A DNA stretch of 64,000 nucleotides from Meloidogyne chitwoodi (Eukaryota > Nematoda > Chromadorea > Rhabditida > Meloidogynidae). Made by a program: the position numbers and the translations under genes. Below the pieces are notes generated by a model. The model did no database searches. It was not told the DNA's origin and saw only the letters and a program-made list of their open reading frames with translations. This document shows positions 35,668 through 45,282 of this stretch, one piece after another. How positions within the stretch are numbered: the first letter of the stretch is position 1; the number at the start of each line of letters is the position of its first letter. The stretch lies in contig JACZZP010000019.1 of the NCBI GenBank assembly GCA_015183035.1, positions 1,026,692 through 1,090,691 of the forward strand. Reading direction: 5' to 3'.

Positions 35668-35814
35668 ATGGACGGTGGTGGTTGTGATGGCATTGAGGCG
35701 GTGAAATTTCAAGAAAAACTTCAACTTTTTCAACAAATTCTGGACTTTTTTCTATTTATTTCAAAAGTTGTTAGTGCTACAAAGGATGGAAATGAAAAGA
35801 CTAAAGTTATTTAA
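35668..35814 (+). CDS. short unrecognised ORF (48 aa)
   Basis: ATG at 35668 reads MDGGGCDGIEAVKFQEKLQL, then a hydrophobic stretch (FQQILDFFLFISKVV) and KDGNEKTKVI-stop. The composition looks coding, but the family is unknown. It may be an exon of the fragmentary gene downstream. Confidence 0.3.
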   Translation: MDGGGCDGIEAVKFQEKLQLFQQILDFFLFISKVVSATKDGNEKTKVI

Positions 35815-35943
35815 AGTGGAAAGGATCAACAGGTTTTTTAAAAAATTCAAAAAATTTCAAGAACATTATCTTTATGCGGAAAATAAGCCAAATTATTTTC
35901 TTAAATTTTCTCATTTTTCTAAAAAATTACTTTTATATTTTAG

Positions 35944-36873
35944 ACTCTAAATATGCCTGAACCTGATCAAGATTCAATGCCCTTAGGCAATTTGACTAAA
36001 TTTCATCCAATTTTGTACAAACATTTTAATGGATTGCCTATAATGGATGTTTCTATTGAAATTTCAAAAGAATTGGATAAATTGGCGAAAGGAACAAGTC
36101 AAGGTTTTTTAAAATATTTTTAACATTTCTTCAGTGCTTTTTACTTGTTTTAAGTTTATTTTTGGGGGGAATACTATTAAATTAAATTTAAATACCCCCG
36201 AGCGGGTTCGAACCTTCACCCCCTTATTTTAGTTTTTTTTAATTTTCTAATTTTCCATAAATTAAATATAATTTAGAAATATCATCAAAAGACGCTCTTA
36301 AATCTCTTCGTTTCCCATCCAAATTGTGAATGCAAATTAAGGATTAAGATGGATTTCAAGACTGGGAACATTTTTGTTGGAACGAAGAATATGCACAACA
36401 TGCCAGTCAGTATTTTTCTAGAAAATTTATAAAATTATTTTTTAGTTGAATGAAGAGCCGAGTCATCCAGATGTAGTATTATTTTTATATAAATTTATGA
36501 AAACCCAAACTTATTATTTGAAAGTTTATTTAAATAATGATAACATTTAAATTATAACGATTAAAATTGTCTTTTTTAGAACATTCCAGCACCGTCCTCG
36601 GAATATATGTTTGGGCATTACAATTCTACTTTTGAAAATGCGTTAAAACATTTCCTTAATCAGGTTATTTATAATAGATTATAGAATTTTGGGAATTATT
36701 TAGAAAGATTTTAATGTTTAGCATTGGTCCTTTCTTTAACATTTTCTTATTTAGAAATAAACTCAAAATTTAATTTTGGTTATGAAATTGTTTTTTTAGA
36801 CTTCTGCGACGGTGTTTACGAGGATAAACTTGTTCGTGAATCTAATGTTAAAAATGATTCTGATGATTTCTAA
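35944..36873 (+). pseudogene. unrecognised gene fragments, 3' part in a palindrome
   Basis: Coding-like blocks with GT/AG borders: 35944-36103 (ATG at 35953, MPEPDQDSMPLGNL…), 36277-36405 (…FVSHPNCECKLRIKMDF…), 36446-36472, 36580-36663 (PSSEYMFGHYNSTF…) and 36800-36873 (FCDGVYEDKLVRE…DSDDF-stop). Phases do not close between blocks 1 and 2 or between blocks 4 and 5, so this is either a decayed gene or my borders are wrong. Block 2 resembles the block at 38634-38759 (C-x-C-x-LRI … GNI), so the two loci are likely paralogues. Blocks 4 and 5 are repeated in inverted orientation at 36998-37291. One T-arm-like motif lies in the first gap. Confidence 0.4.
36194..36223 (-). repeat. T-arm-like intronic motif, copy 8
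   Basis: CCCCGAGCGGGTTCGAACCT then TCACCCCC, between blocks 1 and 2 of the fragmentary gene. Confidence 0.7.
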
Positions 36874-37315
36874 ATTATGATTTAAAGTATATTTAAATTC
36901 TGATTTCATTTATTTATTAATTTCAAATCAATAAAATTAAAATATTTTTTTTAATAAATAAATGAAATCAGAATTTAAATATACTTTAAATCATAATTTA
37001 GAAATCATCAGAATCATTTTTAACATTAGATTCACGAACAAGTTTATCCTCGTAAACACCGTCGCAGAAGTCTAAAAAAACAATTTCATAACCAAAATTA
37101 AATTTTGAGTTTATTTCTAAATAAGAAAATGTTAAAGAAAGGACCAATGCTAAACATTAAAATCTTTCTAAATAATTCCCAAAATTCTATAATCTATTAT
37201 AAATAACCTGATTAAGGAAATGTTTTAACGCATTTTCAAAAGTAGAATTGTAATGCCCAAACATATATTCCGAGGACGGTGCTGGAATGTTCTAAAAAAG
37301 ACAATTTTAATCGTT
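36556..37315. repeat. perfect palindrome A: 365-bp arms, 30-bp spacer
   Basis: Left arm 36556-36920 and right arm 36951-37315 are exact reverse complements wherever I compared them, with mirror-symmetric coordinates. The spacer is 36921-36950. The arms contain the last two coding-like blocks of the fragmentary gene, so an inverted second copy of those blocks exists on the minus strand. Confidence 0.95.
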
Positions 37316-37644
37316 CACGAATCTAAACTCAGATTTTGTCTATTAATAAATTTCATAATTTTGTCAATCAAGAAGAAGTGTGGAAAAATAGTTTAACCAA
37401 ACTGACTATATGAAATATATTTTCAAAATTTTTAAATTTATTTCGACCCACAACTAATAAAATTGCACAAACAAATTTTTGCATCGTTTAATTTTTAATT
37501 CCAATTGTAAAAAATTAAAACTAAATGAACTTACTCGAATTAAAGAAAGAGAAATGAAGATTTTTTTCTTCTGTGCGATAATGGTGGGTCAAATTATGCA
37601 AGTTTTTTTTAGCCCAAGGTCCAAAGCCCCCGTCAAAACTGCTG

Positions 37645-38212
37645 ACAAGGGACACTCTCGAACTGTAACTATTAATTTCGAATTTTTTTTTTGCACTATC
37701 GTGTAGAGCAGGGTCGAAAACCTATTGCCAATTTTAGGCTTTTTTGGCTAGGACCCCCAAACTAAAAAGTTACAGGGCTTCAAAGTTAGACCGCTTGAGT
37801 CCTCCGTAAATTAACAAGTTTTACAATTTATCTTCCTTACTATATAAATTAAATAAAAAAATTTTTGTTTGTTGTCGTTTTGGTGCAGTGGTAGTGTTCC
37901 CGGCTTGTTGGTTAAACGGGTGGGTTCGATACCATTTGGGGTTAACGCCTTTTCTCTATTGCTAACCTATTTTCCTTTAACGTGGAGAAAGAGAAAAATC
38001 ACTGTTCGTCTCATTGTTACTAACCACACTATTTTCAGATTAGTTGCTTGACACAAACTGCCCCAAAGTCTCAAACTTTGAAGCCCTGTAACTTTTTATT
38101 TTGGGGGTCGGAGCCAAAAAATCCAAAAATTGGCAATAGGTTATCGACCCTGCTCTACACGATAGTGCAAAAAATTCGAAATTCGCAGTTACAGTTCGTG
38201 AGTGTCCCTTGT
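37645..38212. mobile_element. 568-bp element with about 145-bp inverted ends and a tRNA-like core
   Basis: Left end ACAAGGGACACTCTCGAACT, right end AGTTCGTGAGTGTCCCTTGT. The inverted similarity continues inward through GCACTATCG, GAGCAGGGTCG, TTGGCAATAGG and ACAGGGCTTCAAAG. The centre holds a tRNA-like segment. Arms are somewhat diverged, so this insertion is older than the perfect palindromes on either side. Confidence 0.85.
37873..37945 (+). other. tRNA-like segment (degenerate)
   Basis: TTGGTGCAGTGGTAGTG resembles an A box and D arm, and GGGTTCGATACC a B box and T arm, at tRNA-like spacing. The anticodon region (CCCG…CGGG with a 14-nt loop) and the acceptor ends do not pair properly, so a functional tRNA is unlikely. 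It may supply a pol III promoter to the element. Confidence 0.55.
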
Positions 38213-38251
38213 AAAAAGTTGTTTTTAATTTATTTATTAATTTTTTATAAA

Positions 38252-39176
38252 ATGGAAAAAAAGTTGGAAAAATTTTTAAACAAACTTAAAAAAATATATT
38301 TTTTAGTACATTTCTTATTTTTCTTTGCTTATACATATTGTTTGCTGTAAGATTTTTTTAAATTACTTATAACAGATGTCTGTGCCTGATTTCCGTTTTA
38401 TACATTTTTTCCCAACTTTTGTTACTTTTCGCAACTGGGGGAGAATTATTTTGCCGTCTTGGACATTATTCCATTACAGAGAATACAACCAAAATGGAAA
38501 TTCCAGTTACTTTAATTGCAGGGTTAGTTCATTTAAATTTTTAATTTTTTATCTTTTGGGGATTGAAAATTACTGTTAACTATGGGAAAATTTATCTGCA
38601 ACATTACAATGGTTCCTTTTTGTTTTTTATTAGAAAAATTTATTAATTGTTTTTGTTATTTGGGCACATGATCATTGCTCTTGCCGTCTAAGAATTAATA
38701 TTCTTAATGTTGGAAATATAACTGTGGAAATGGAAGGTGTTCATACAAGCAATGATTGGGTATTAATATTAAAATTTATAGAATAATTGATGAAAATTGG
38801 GTAAAATTCCAGTTGGTGGGCCTCATTTTTTTCTTCACCCTATTTTTTCTTTTTTTCCCTTTTTCAACCTATTTTTGCTTTTGGCAAGTAAGGATTATTT
38901 TTCTGGTAAATAACAAGTTGAAAAATGTGAGAAACGTAACATTCTTTTTTTTATCAATATGGAACAACTTAAAAATTTAAAATTTTCTGATCTACATGAA
39001 AAACTACGTTTGAACGACAACGATTTTTATGCTTAGTTCGAGGAACTTGGTCTTCTTCATGGAAAACTTATCTTCCTGAATTTTTATGGCGAATCCGCTT
39101 TGGTGATATTTCAAATGTATTTTTTAATTTTTGGCACCATGTTTCATTTTTTTATCCTTGCGAACGTACTGAATAA
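38252..39176 (+). pseudogene. unrecognised gene fragments, second paralogue, in palindrome B
   Basis: Block 1 (38252-38346) begins MEKKLEKFLNKLKK and continues hydrophobic. Block 2 (38376-38522) is phase-compatible with it and gives a hydrophobic stretch, then ELFCRLGHYSITENTTKMEI. Block 3 (38634-38759) reads …HDHCSCRLRINILNVGNITV…. A further coding-like block (FLCLVRGTWSSSWKTYL…PCERTE-stop) ends at 39176 in the spacer. Blocks 2 and 3 do not join in phase under the borders I see. The family is not recognised; the pattern C-x-C-x-LRI … GNI is shared with 36277-36405. Blocks 2 and 3 are exactly repeated, inverted, in the right arm. Confidence 0.4.
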
Positions 39177-39739
39177 AAATTAATCTTTTTGATTTGTTAC
39201 TTGCCAAAAGCAAAAATAGGTTGAAAAAGGGAAAAAAAGAAAAAATAGGGTGAAGAAAAAAATGAGGCCCACCAACTGGAATTTTACCCAATTTTCATCA
39301 ATTATTCTATAAATTTTAATATTAATACCCAATCATTGCTTGTATGAACACCTTCCATTTCCACAGTTATATTTCCAACATTAAGAATATTAATTCTTAG
39401 ACGGCAAGAGCAATGATCATGTGCCCAAATAACAAAAACAATTAATAAATTTTTCTAATAAAAAACAAAAAGGAACCATTGTAATGTTGCAGATAAATTT
39501 TCCCATAGTTAACAGTAATTTTCAATCCCCAAAAGATAAAAAATTAAAAATTTAAATGAACTAACCCTGCAATTAAAGTAACTGGAATTTCCATTTTGGT
39601 TGTATTCTCTGTAATGGAATAATGTCCAAGACGGCAAAATAATTCTCCCCCAGTTGCGAAAAGTAACAAAAGTTGGGAAAAAATGTATAAAACGGAAATC
39701 AGGCACAGACATCTGTTATAAGTAATTTAAAAAAATCTT
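38349..39739. repeat. perfect palindrome B: 543-bp arms, 305-bp spacer
   Basis: Left arm 38349-38891 and right arm 39197-39739 are exact reverse complements, as far as compared by eye, with symmetric coordinates. The identical 67-aa open frame appears on both strands (38376-38579 and 39509-39712). The spacer 38892-39196 is unique and contains coding-like sequence. Confidence 0.95.
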
Positions 39740-39819
39740 CATTTTTATTTACCAGAAAATTAGCCCTCTACAATTCATTTTTTTGCAAAGATAAAATAAA
39801 AAATAAATTTAAAAAAACT

Positions 39820-41444
39820 TCAACGTAATGGCCGAATAAATGGATCATTGCCCATTCCACGTAGCTTCCTTGGTTTCTTTTCTTTTTTCTCATCTCCATC
39901 TATATTTGCCAATAATTCATTAGGGACTGCATATTCGTTTGTTTCCCACCAATTTGTTGGTTCTTCATTATCAATACCAAGTATAAGAGATTCCAAGTCG
40001 TATCTAAAAAAGAAAAAATTAATTTGTAGTAGAAAATTAAAAAAAAATAGTGGATTATGAGGGGTCGCGGGTTCGAACCCGCTCAGGGCCCATTATTTTT
40101 TATTTCAAAGATTTGGTTATTTATGAATGCTGGAACAATAGGTGAATGTTTTACTTTACTTATAGTCCAATTCCAGGCATTTTTTTGAGTATTCTGGGTC
40201 TTTCTGTGTCAAAATCAAGGGGTAATTCCCGGATAAATAAATTAAACCCAAAGTTCAGGATTTTAAAAATTTTAAAATAGATAAATTAAAGGACTTAAGC
40301 TTTAAAAAATTAAAAATAATAAAAACAAACTTTTTTCGCAATTCTTCCTCAATTATGTGCACTGTAACATTGTCTAAATGTAGCACATACCAGCCACTAA
40401 TGTCTTTGTCTAAGCGGCGTGAAGGTGATTCATGATTCTTTTTTTAAGAATATTATTATTCGATATTAAAAATAAACCTCAAAAAAGAAATTTCTTTTCA
40501 CAAAAGCTCTCATAATTGTCATCAAAGCTTTACCGTGTCGTTTATTGTAAGGCGAACAAATTATGGTGAATGGGTTATATGGACGAAAGTTATCTTCTTG
40601 TGGTGGTTTTTCATCATTTTCATCTTCTTCAACTTCGCTTTTAGCTTCCGACTTGAAATTAATAATTTTAATAAAAAATAAAAATAATTAAGAGGGGTCG
40701 TGGGTTCGAACCCGCTCAGGGCCCGTAATTTTTTAAACCAAAGATTTGGTCATTTATGGGTTGTTTTAGATAAATTACAAGTTTAAAAGGATTATTCAGA
40801 GAGTCTGAACGAAAAGTAAGAAAATTAGTCTACAAAAAGGAGGTCGTGGGTTCGACCACGCAGTTTTAAATTTCCAAAATTTATTTTTTTGATTTTTTAT
40901 ATAAATTGAAGGCCTTAAACTACTAACCTCAAAGAACGAAATCTCTTTTGCACGTTGATCTTTTAATACTTCAATTATTTCATCTGGTCTGATTGTAGAA
41001 AGCTTTCTCAGTGGCAAATCTAATAATAAAAATTCCAAAAATTTTTTTAAATTTTTTTCAGAAAAATGAAACAGAAAAGTTATCTTTAGAAACTTAAACT
41101 AATTAAATTAAAAAGAAAACCTTTTCTCAAGTAAGGTTCAATCTCAGGCAAAAGTTGAACTTCATCTTCCTCATAGCATTCATAATATTCTAATATTTGT
41201 TCATAATTTGCAGAGTTTGTTGCAATTGGTTCATCATGTTGAATGTTAGACTAAGTTAGAAAAAAAATATTAAGTTTAAATTAATTTAGAAAATCCAAAA
41301 TTTTTTTTAAATTTAAAAAACCTGTTTTTGACCTGACAAATGAATTAAACATTTTTGTTGTGAATTCAAATTTATAATTCTTTTAAAAGAATTAAATTGC
41401 CTCAATTGTTGTACAAAACAAAAAGAAGAAAATTGTTTTAACAT
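39820..41444 (-). CDS. mitochondrial RsfS/MALSU1-like ribosome assembly factor
   Basis: Six exons: 41444-41322, 41250-41121, 41019-40928, 40651-40478, 40437-40331 and 40003-39820. Phases close and the product is 269 aa. The N-terminus (MLKQFSSFCFVQQLRQF, basic and hydrophobic without acids) looks like a mitochondrial presequence. The RsfS/Iojap fold is indicated by EIIEVLKDQRAKEISFFE, CSPYNKRHGKALMTIMRAFV and GWYVLHLDNVTVHIIEEELR, followed by YDLESLI and a basic tail. Bacterial RsfS and mitochondrial MALSU1 bind uL14 of the large subunit. An acidic insertion (EVEEDENDEKPPQEDN) splits the domain. It is the last of three minus-strand genes, with its start 236 bp after the PPIL3 stop. Confidence 0.85.
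40061..40091 (+). repeat. T-arm-like intronic motif, copy 9
   Basis: GGGGTCGCGGGTTCGAACCC then GCTCAGGGCCC, in intron 5 of the MALSU1-like gene. Confidence 0.8.
40693..40725 (+). repeat. T-arm-like intronic motif, copy 10
   Basis: GGGGTCGTGGGTTCGAACCC then GCTCAGGGCCCG, in intron 3 of the MALSU1-like gene. A decayed relative (GGTCGTGGGTTCGACCACGC) follows at 40841-40864 in the same intron. Confidence 0.8.
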
Positions 41445-41680
41445 TTGCTTTAAAAATTAAAAAAAAAATAATATTAAAAAAATACAAAAAATCAACAACT
41501 GATTCTTTGGTTAAGTGCAATTATGTTAAAAAATAAAAGGGTAAAGTTCGAACCCTTTCCAATAAAAAAAGTTTTTATTGTCTTGGTACTTTTAAATTTT
41601 AATAAAATAAACAAAAAATAAATTAAATTTGATCAGAAAAATTTAAAAAGTAAAATAAACTTAAAAACAATTTTAAAAAA

Positions 41681-42862
41681 TCATCTTTCCTCTGCTGCTT
41701 GTGCATCTGCTATTGGATTCGAATGAATTGTAATACTTCGAATTCGATGTTCAACTACTGGTCTGCAAGGAACAAAAAGGATTTGAGTTAAAAAATAAAT
41801 AATTTGGATAAATAGAGACAATAAAAAATAAATTACCCTGAGCGGGTTCGAACCCACGACCCCTTTTACAAATTTAAAATTAATTTTTAAAATCCGCTTT
41901 TAAAAAAATAAAAACAAAAATAGATTTAAACAATGTTAAATGAAAAATAAAGTAATAAAAAATAAAAACCTGTATTTAGAATCAACTTTAGTATTTTCCA
42001 ATTCCTCTAAAGTATCAAAACCATCAATTACTCTTAAAAAGTAAAAAAATTTTTTTTATTTTTAAACTTAAAAACCTTCCAAAAGCAGTGTATTTCAAAT
42101 CCAGTGAAGGCTGTTTATCATAAATAATAAAAAATTGTGATCGATTTGTATTTGGGCCGTTGCTTGCCATGCCAAGAATTCCGCGAGCGTCAAACTTAAA
42201 AAAATTTTTAAAATTAAATTTTAGTTAAGAAATAAAATTCAAAAGGTTGAATGAGACTAAATACAACTTAAAAGTATTTTTCTTTATTTAAAAGAGAATA
42301 TAATTCATTATAAAAATAAATTTCCCTGAGCGGGTTCGAACCCACGACCCCTCCCTATCAACTTGTATAAATTTAAAAAATTAAACAATCATTTAAATAT
42401 TAAACAGCATTAAAAAACATTTTTTAAAACCAAATTTTAAACCTTAATATCTTCGTGGAATTCATCAGCAAAGGGTTCCCCCCAAATTGACTGACCACCA
42501 GAACCTCGATTTGTTGGGTCACCACTTTGAACCAAAAATGATTTAATATTGCGATGAAAAATACAATCATTGTATTGTCCACTAGCGCATAATGCTAGAA
42601 AATTCTGTAAAAAAATAAAATTAGTTTATTGATAAATGTCAAAGTGTCGAATTTGTCCAGGGTGTCCCCTAAAATTTTGAAAAAATCAAAGCGGTTTAGT
42701 GCAATGTCTCAACTTTAAAAAATTCAAATTTTAACTAAATTCAAAACTAAAACAATTAAAATACCCCAAAAAATAAAAATAAACCTCGCAACTTTTAGGA
42801 CATCTTTCACAGAATAATTCAATTTTTATATTTCCTGCAGTTGTGTTTAAAGTAACAGACAT
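41681..42862 (-). CDS. ppil3: PPIL3-type cyclophilin
   Basis: Five exons: 42862-42785, 42604-42443, 42194-42076, 42032-41970 and 41762-41681. Phases close and the product is 167 aa. It is a single cyclophilin domain without a signal peptide, starting MSVTLNTTAGNIKIELFCE. Active-site motifs are present: FHRNIKSFLVQSGDP (catalytic Arg, Phe and Gln), MASNGPNTNRSQFFI and YTAFGRVIDG. The CPKSCENFLALCASGQYNDC segment is typical of PPIL3, a nuclear spliceosome-associated peptidyl-prolyl isomerase. It lies 139 bp downstream of the NAA38-like stop and 236 bp upstream of the MALSU1-like start, all on one strand. TTCTTTAG just before the ATG (42885-42878) is a candidate trans-splice acceptor. Confidence 0.96.
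41836..41866 (-). repeat. T-arm-like intronic motif, copy 11
   Basis: CCCTGAGCGGGTTCGAACCC then ACGACCCCT, in PPIL3 intron 4. Confidence 0.8.
42322..42353 (-). repeat. T-arm-like intronic motif, copy 12
   Basis: CCCTGAGCGGGTTCGAACCC then ACGACCCCTCC, in PPIL3 intron 2. It is almost identical to copy 11. Confidence 0.8.
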
Positions 42863-43001
42863 TTATTTATTTAATTCTAAAGAACATTTTTTAAATTATA
42901 TAATTTTTTAAATATTTCATTTAAACAAAAATAAATTAAAAAAAAATTTTTTTAATAAATTAAATTTTAATACAAAAAATCAATGGGAATTTATCGCTTA
43001 T

Positions 43002-44026
43002 TTAATCCAATATATCAGCAGAAATTGGTAATTTAACCAAATAAATGTGTTTAATATATTTTTGAGAAATCATCGCCATTCCAATCTTTAAAAAATATAA
43101 ATAAAAAAATTAAAAATTTTTTAAATTTAATTCAGTGAAAATAATTTAAGTGCAGCCGCGGTAATCACTTAGTAGAGCTTACTCCCCCCTATGGTTTTGT
43201 GAGATTCAGTGACCTGTATCTAGGCAAGTAGTCGTCTCCGGCAATAAATTCTTATATATTCGAACTCAGATCTACGAGAGGAATCGAATGGCATGTATTA
43301 CATGTTTCTAGCTAGGACCTCCTATACTAAAGAAAAGCCCTCATTTTTTACATCGTAGTTTGGACAAGTCTAATGTCTTTCGAAAGAGCTAAAAAGGCTG
43401 AAACTAACAAGCTTTTAAAGAGCCAAAACCTTCGAGTAAAAATTAAGAAAAAAATTTTGAAAGTTGTGGAGAGTTTTCTTGTTACCAGGACTTAATGAGA
43501 AATAATAAATTTATTAAAAAAATTTTAAACCTTTCTCATTGGTGATAATTCCTTTCTGCATTTAAATGTATTATCAGTTTCACTTTGTTCCCCATCTTTT
43601 TGTTTTACCCCTTTTTTGGTCTTTTTCTTCTGTTTTTTTCGTTTAGTTAAAGTCTCGTCTACTTCCAATTGATTAGTTTTAAATCCTAAATTTTCTAAAG
43701 AATTTTCTCGATCGACTTGTTTAATCCAATATTCACGAGCATCACCCTTTTAAATTATTTTAAAAAATAAATTAATTTAAAAAAACCAAAATAATGTTAG
43801 CCTGATTGTCTACACATAACAAAATTCCTTCATAAACACGTCCATCAGTCACTTAAAAAAAAATTTAAAAAATTAAAAAAAATATACACTCAATCCTCAA
43901 CATCTCGTCAATCCATTTATAAATTTTTAATTTTTTGTTGGTAACAAATTTTTTGTCAGGCAAAGATGAAAAGGTAGCTACGCTTTCTTCTTGATTTATT
44001 TGACTACTGCTAACTGTGTCGATCAT
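43002..44026 (-). CDS. NAA38/LSMD1-like LSm protein (NatC auxiliary subunit)
   Basis: Four exons: 44026-43888, 43851-43787, 43746-43531 and 43085-43002. Phases close and the product is 167 aa. The Sm1 motif is RIELTDGRVYEGILLCVDNQ then ANIIL and GDAREYW; the Sm2-like strand is IGMAMISQKYIKHIYLVK, resembling the NAA38 pair (GSAQEF … LGLAMVPGHHIVSIEV). NAA38 is the small subunit of the NatC N-terminal acetyltransferase. Unlike the human protein, exon 3 inserts a long, very basic stretch (KRKKQKKKTKKGVKQKDG) between the two motifs. Intron 3 contains repeat E. It is the first gene of a three-gene minus-strand cluster. Confidence 0.8.
43152..43296 (+). repeat. repeat E, copy 2 (145 bp)
   Basis: GCAGCCGCGGTAATCACTTA, then GAGCTTACTCCCCCCTA, ending GGAATCGAATGGCATGT. 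It is homologous over its full length to 14302-14160. The two copies agree best at the ends and diverge in the middle. Confidence 0.65.
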
Positions 44027-44183
44027 TTTTTATTTTAAAATAGTTTAATAAATCTGAAAAATTGATAAATAGAAATTTAGGAAAAAATTAAAAAAATTCT
44101 TTGAAAAAAGCCAGTTTGGTGCCACCATTTTGTTTCGGTCATTTTGTCGCGAGTCAATCGCCGACATTAATAAATAGGCGCTA

Positions 44184-45282
44184 GGACAATTGTACAGTGG
44201 GACAATTGTACAGAAGACAATTGTACAGAGGACAATTGTACAGTGAACGATCATTTTTAAAAGAAATTAATGACGCGCCAATCTATAAGAAATGTTTCGT
44301 AAATAATTAAGAGGATCGCCTGCTCGCTGTATCATTCTTTAATTTATGCATAAAAAAATTTTAAAGTGGAACTATGTTTTTATATTTTTATTTGGAGAGG
44401 AATTATCTTCTAAAAGAGGAATATTCCGAAAATATGTAGAGGAATATTCCGAAGAGAAATATTCCGGATGCCAACTACCTTTACACATCTCCAGAATTCA
44501 ATACCTTCCATACTTCTGCTTTTGGCCTCAAAATAGTATTCAAAACCCCCTCTTGTAAGCAGACTTTTCCCTCTTTCGGATTTAGTTTCAAAAAATTCTA
44601 AATTATAGTCCACCATTATTTCTCCTTCAATTTCTGACCCTATATCTGAAACTATCCTTCGTCGCTTGAAGACATTAAAGGAAAAAGGCCTAGTTCAAAA
44701 AATTTAAATATACAATTAATACAATTTTTTACATTTTTATTTTATTATATGAATTAGGAATTAATTTATTGCGAATGTATTTTATAAATTATGATCCAAT
44801 ATGTTAAAATAAATGAAGTACCACTTTTCATTTTCGCCACTTTTGTTATTTTACATAGTTTCTTTAGACATCTGTTAAGACATGACAACTATTATGATTA
44901 ACAAATAGAAATTATTTATTTTTATTAAAAATTTTATATAAATACTACATACATATGATTAATAAGAAAAATAAAAAATTTTTGAATTAATATTAAACTA
45001 TAAAAATTAATATATTATATTATCTGTTTTTAGGGGATTTATAGTTGATTATTATAAATAAACTTGACTCTTCTTTTGAAAAACTTATGCAAGCTATAAA
45101 ATAGAAAATGAAATCCATATTTTTAATTTATTTTATAAAATTTAATTAGTCTTTATTGTATGTATTATTTAATTTTCCATTGAAACTAAACCACTTAACC
45201 ACCATTCACTGTACAATTGTCCTCTGTACAATTGTCTTCTGTACAATTGTCCACTGTACAATTTTCTCACTGTACAATTGTC
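44184..45282. mobile_element. MULE-like element with repeated subterminal GACAATTGTACAG
   Basis: Four tandem copies of a 15-bp unit (GACAATTGTACAG plus two) run from 44184 to 44244. Five inverted copies run from 45207 to 45282, giving inverted ends of 60-75 bp. The 1.1-kb interior is AT-rich and carries a FLYWCH-type coding remnant, as nematode MULE transposons do. No transposase is left, so it is non-autonomous. Confidence 0.75.
44410..44616 (-). pseudogene. FLYWCH-type zinc-finger remnant
   Basis: Open frame from ATG at 44616; coding-like sequence also continues upstream in frame to about 44690. The segment FFETKSERGKSLLTRGGFEY then YFEAKSRSMEGIEFWRC matches the first half of a FLYWCH domain. 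After WRCVK the frame runs into repetitive CGGAATATTCCTCT sequence and stops before the later Cys/His ligands, so the finger is incomplete. It lies inside the MULE-like element. Confidence 0.65.

Noticed and set aside
37873..37945. Functional tRNA gene
   Set aside because: Anticodon and acceptor stems do not pair; only the A-box and B-box-like parts fit.
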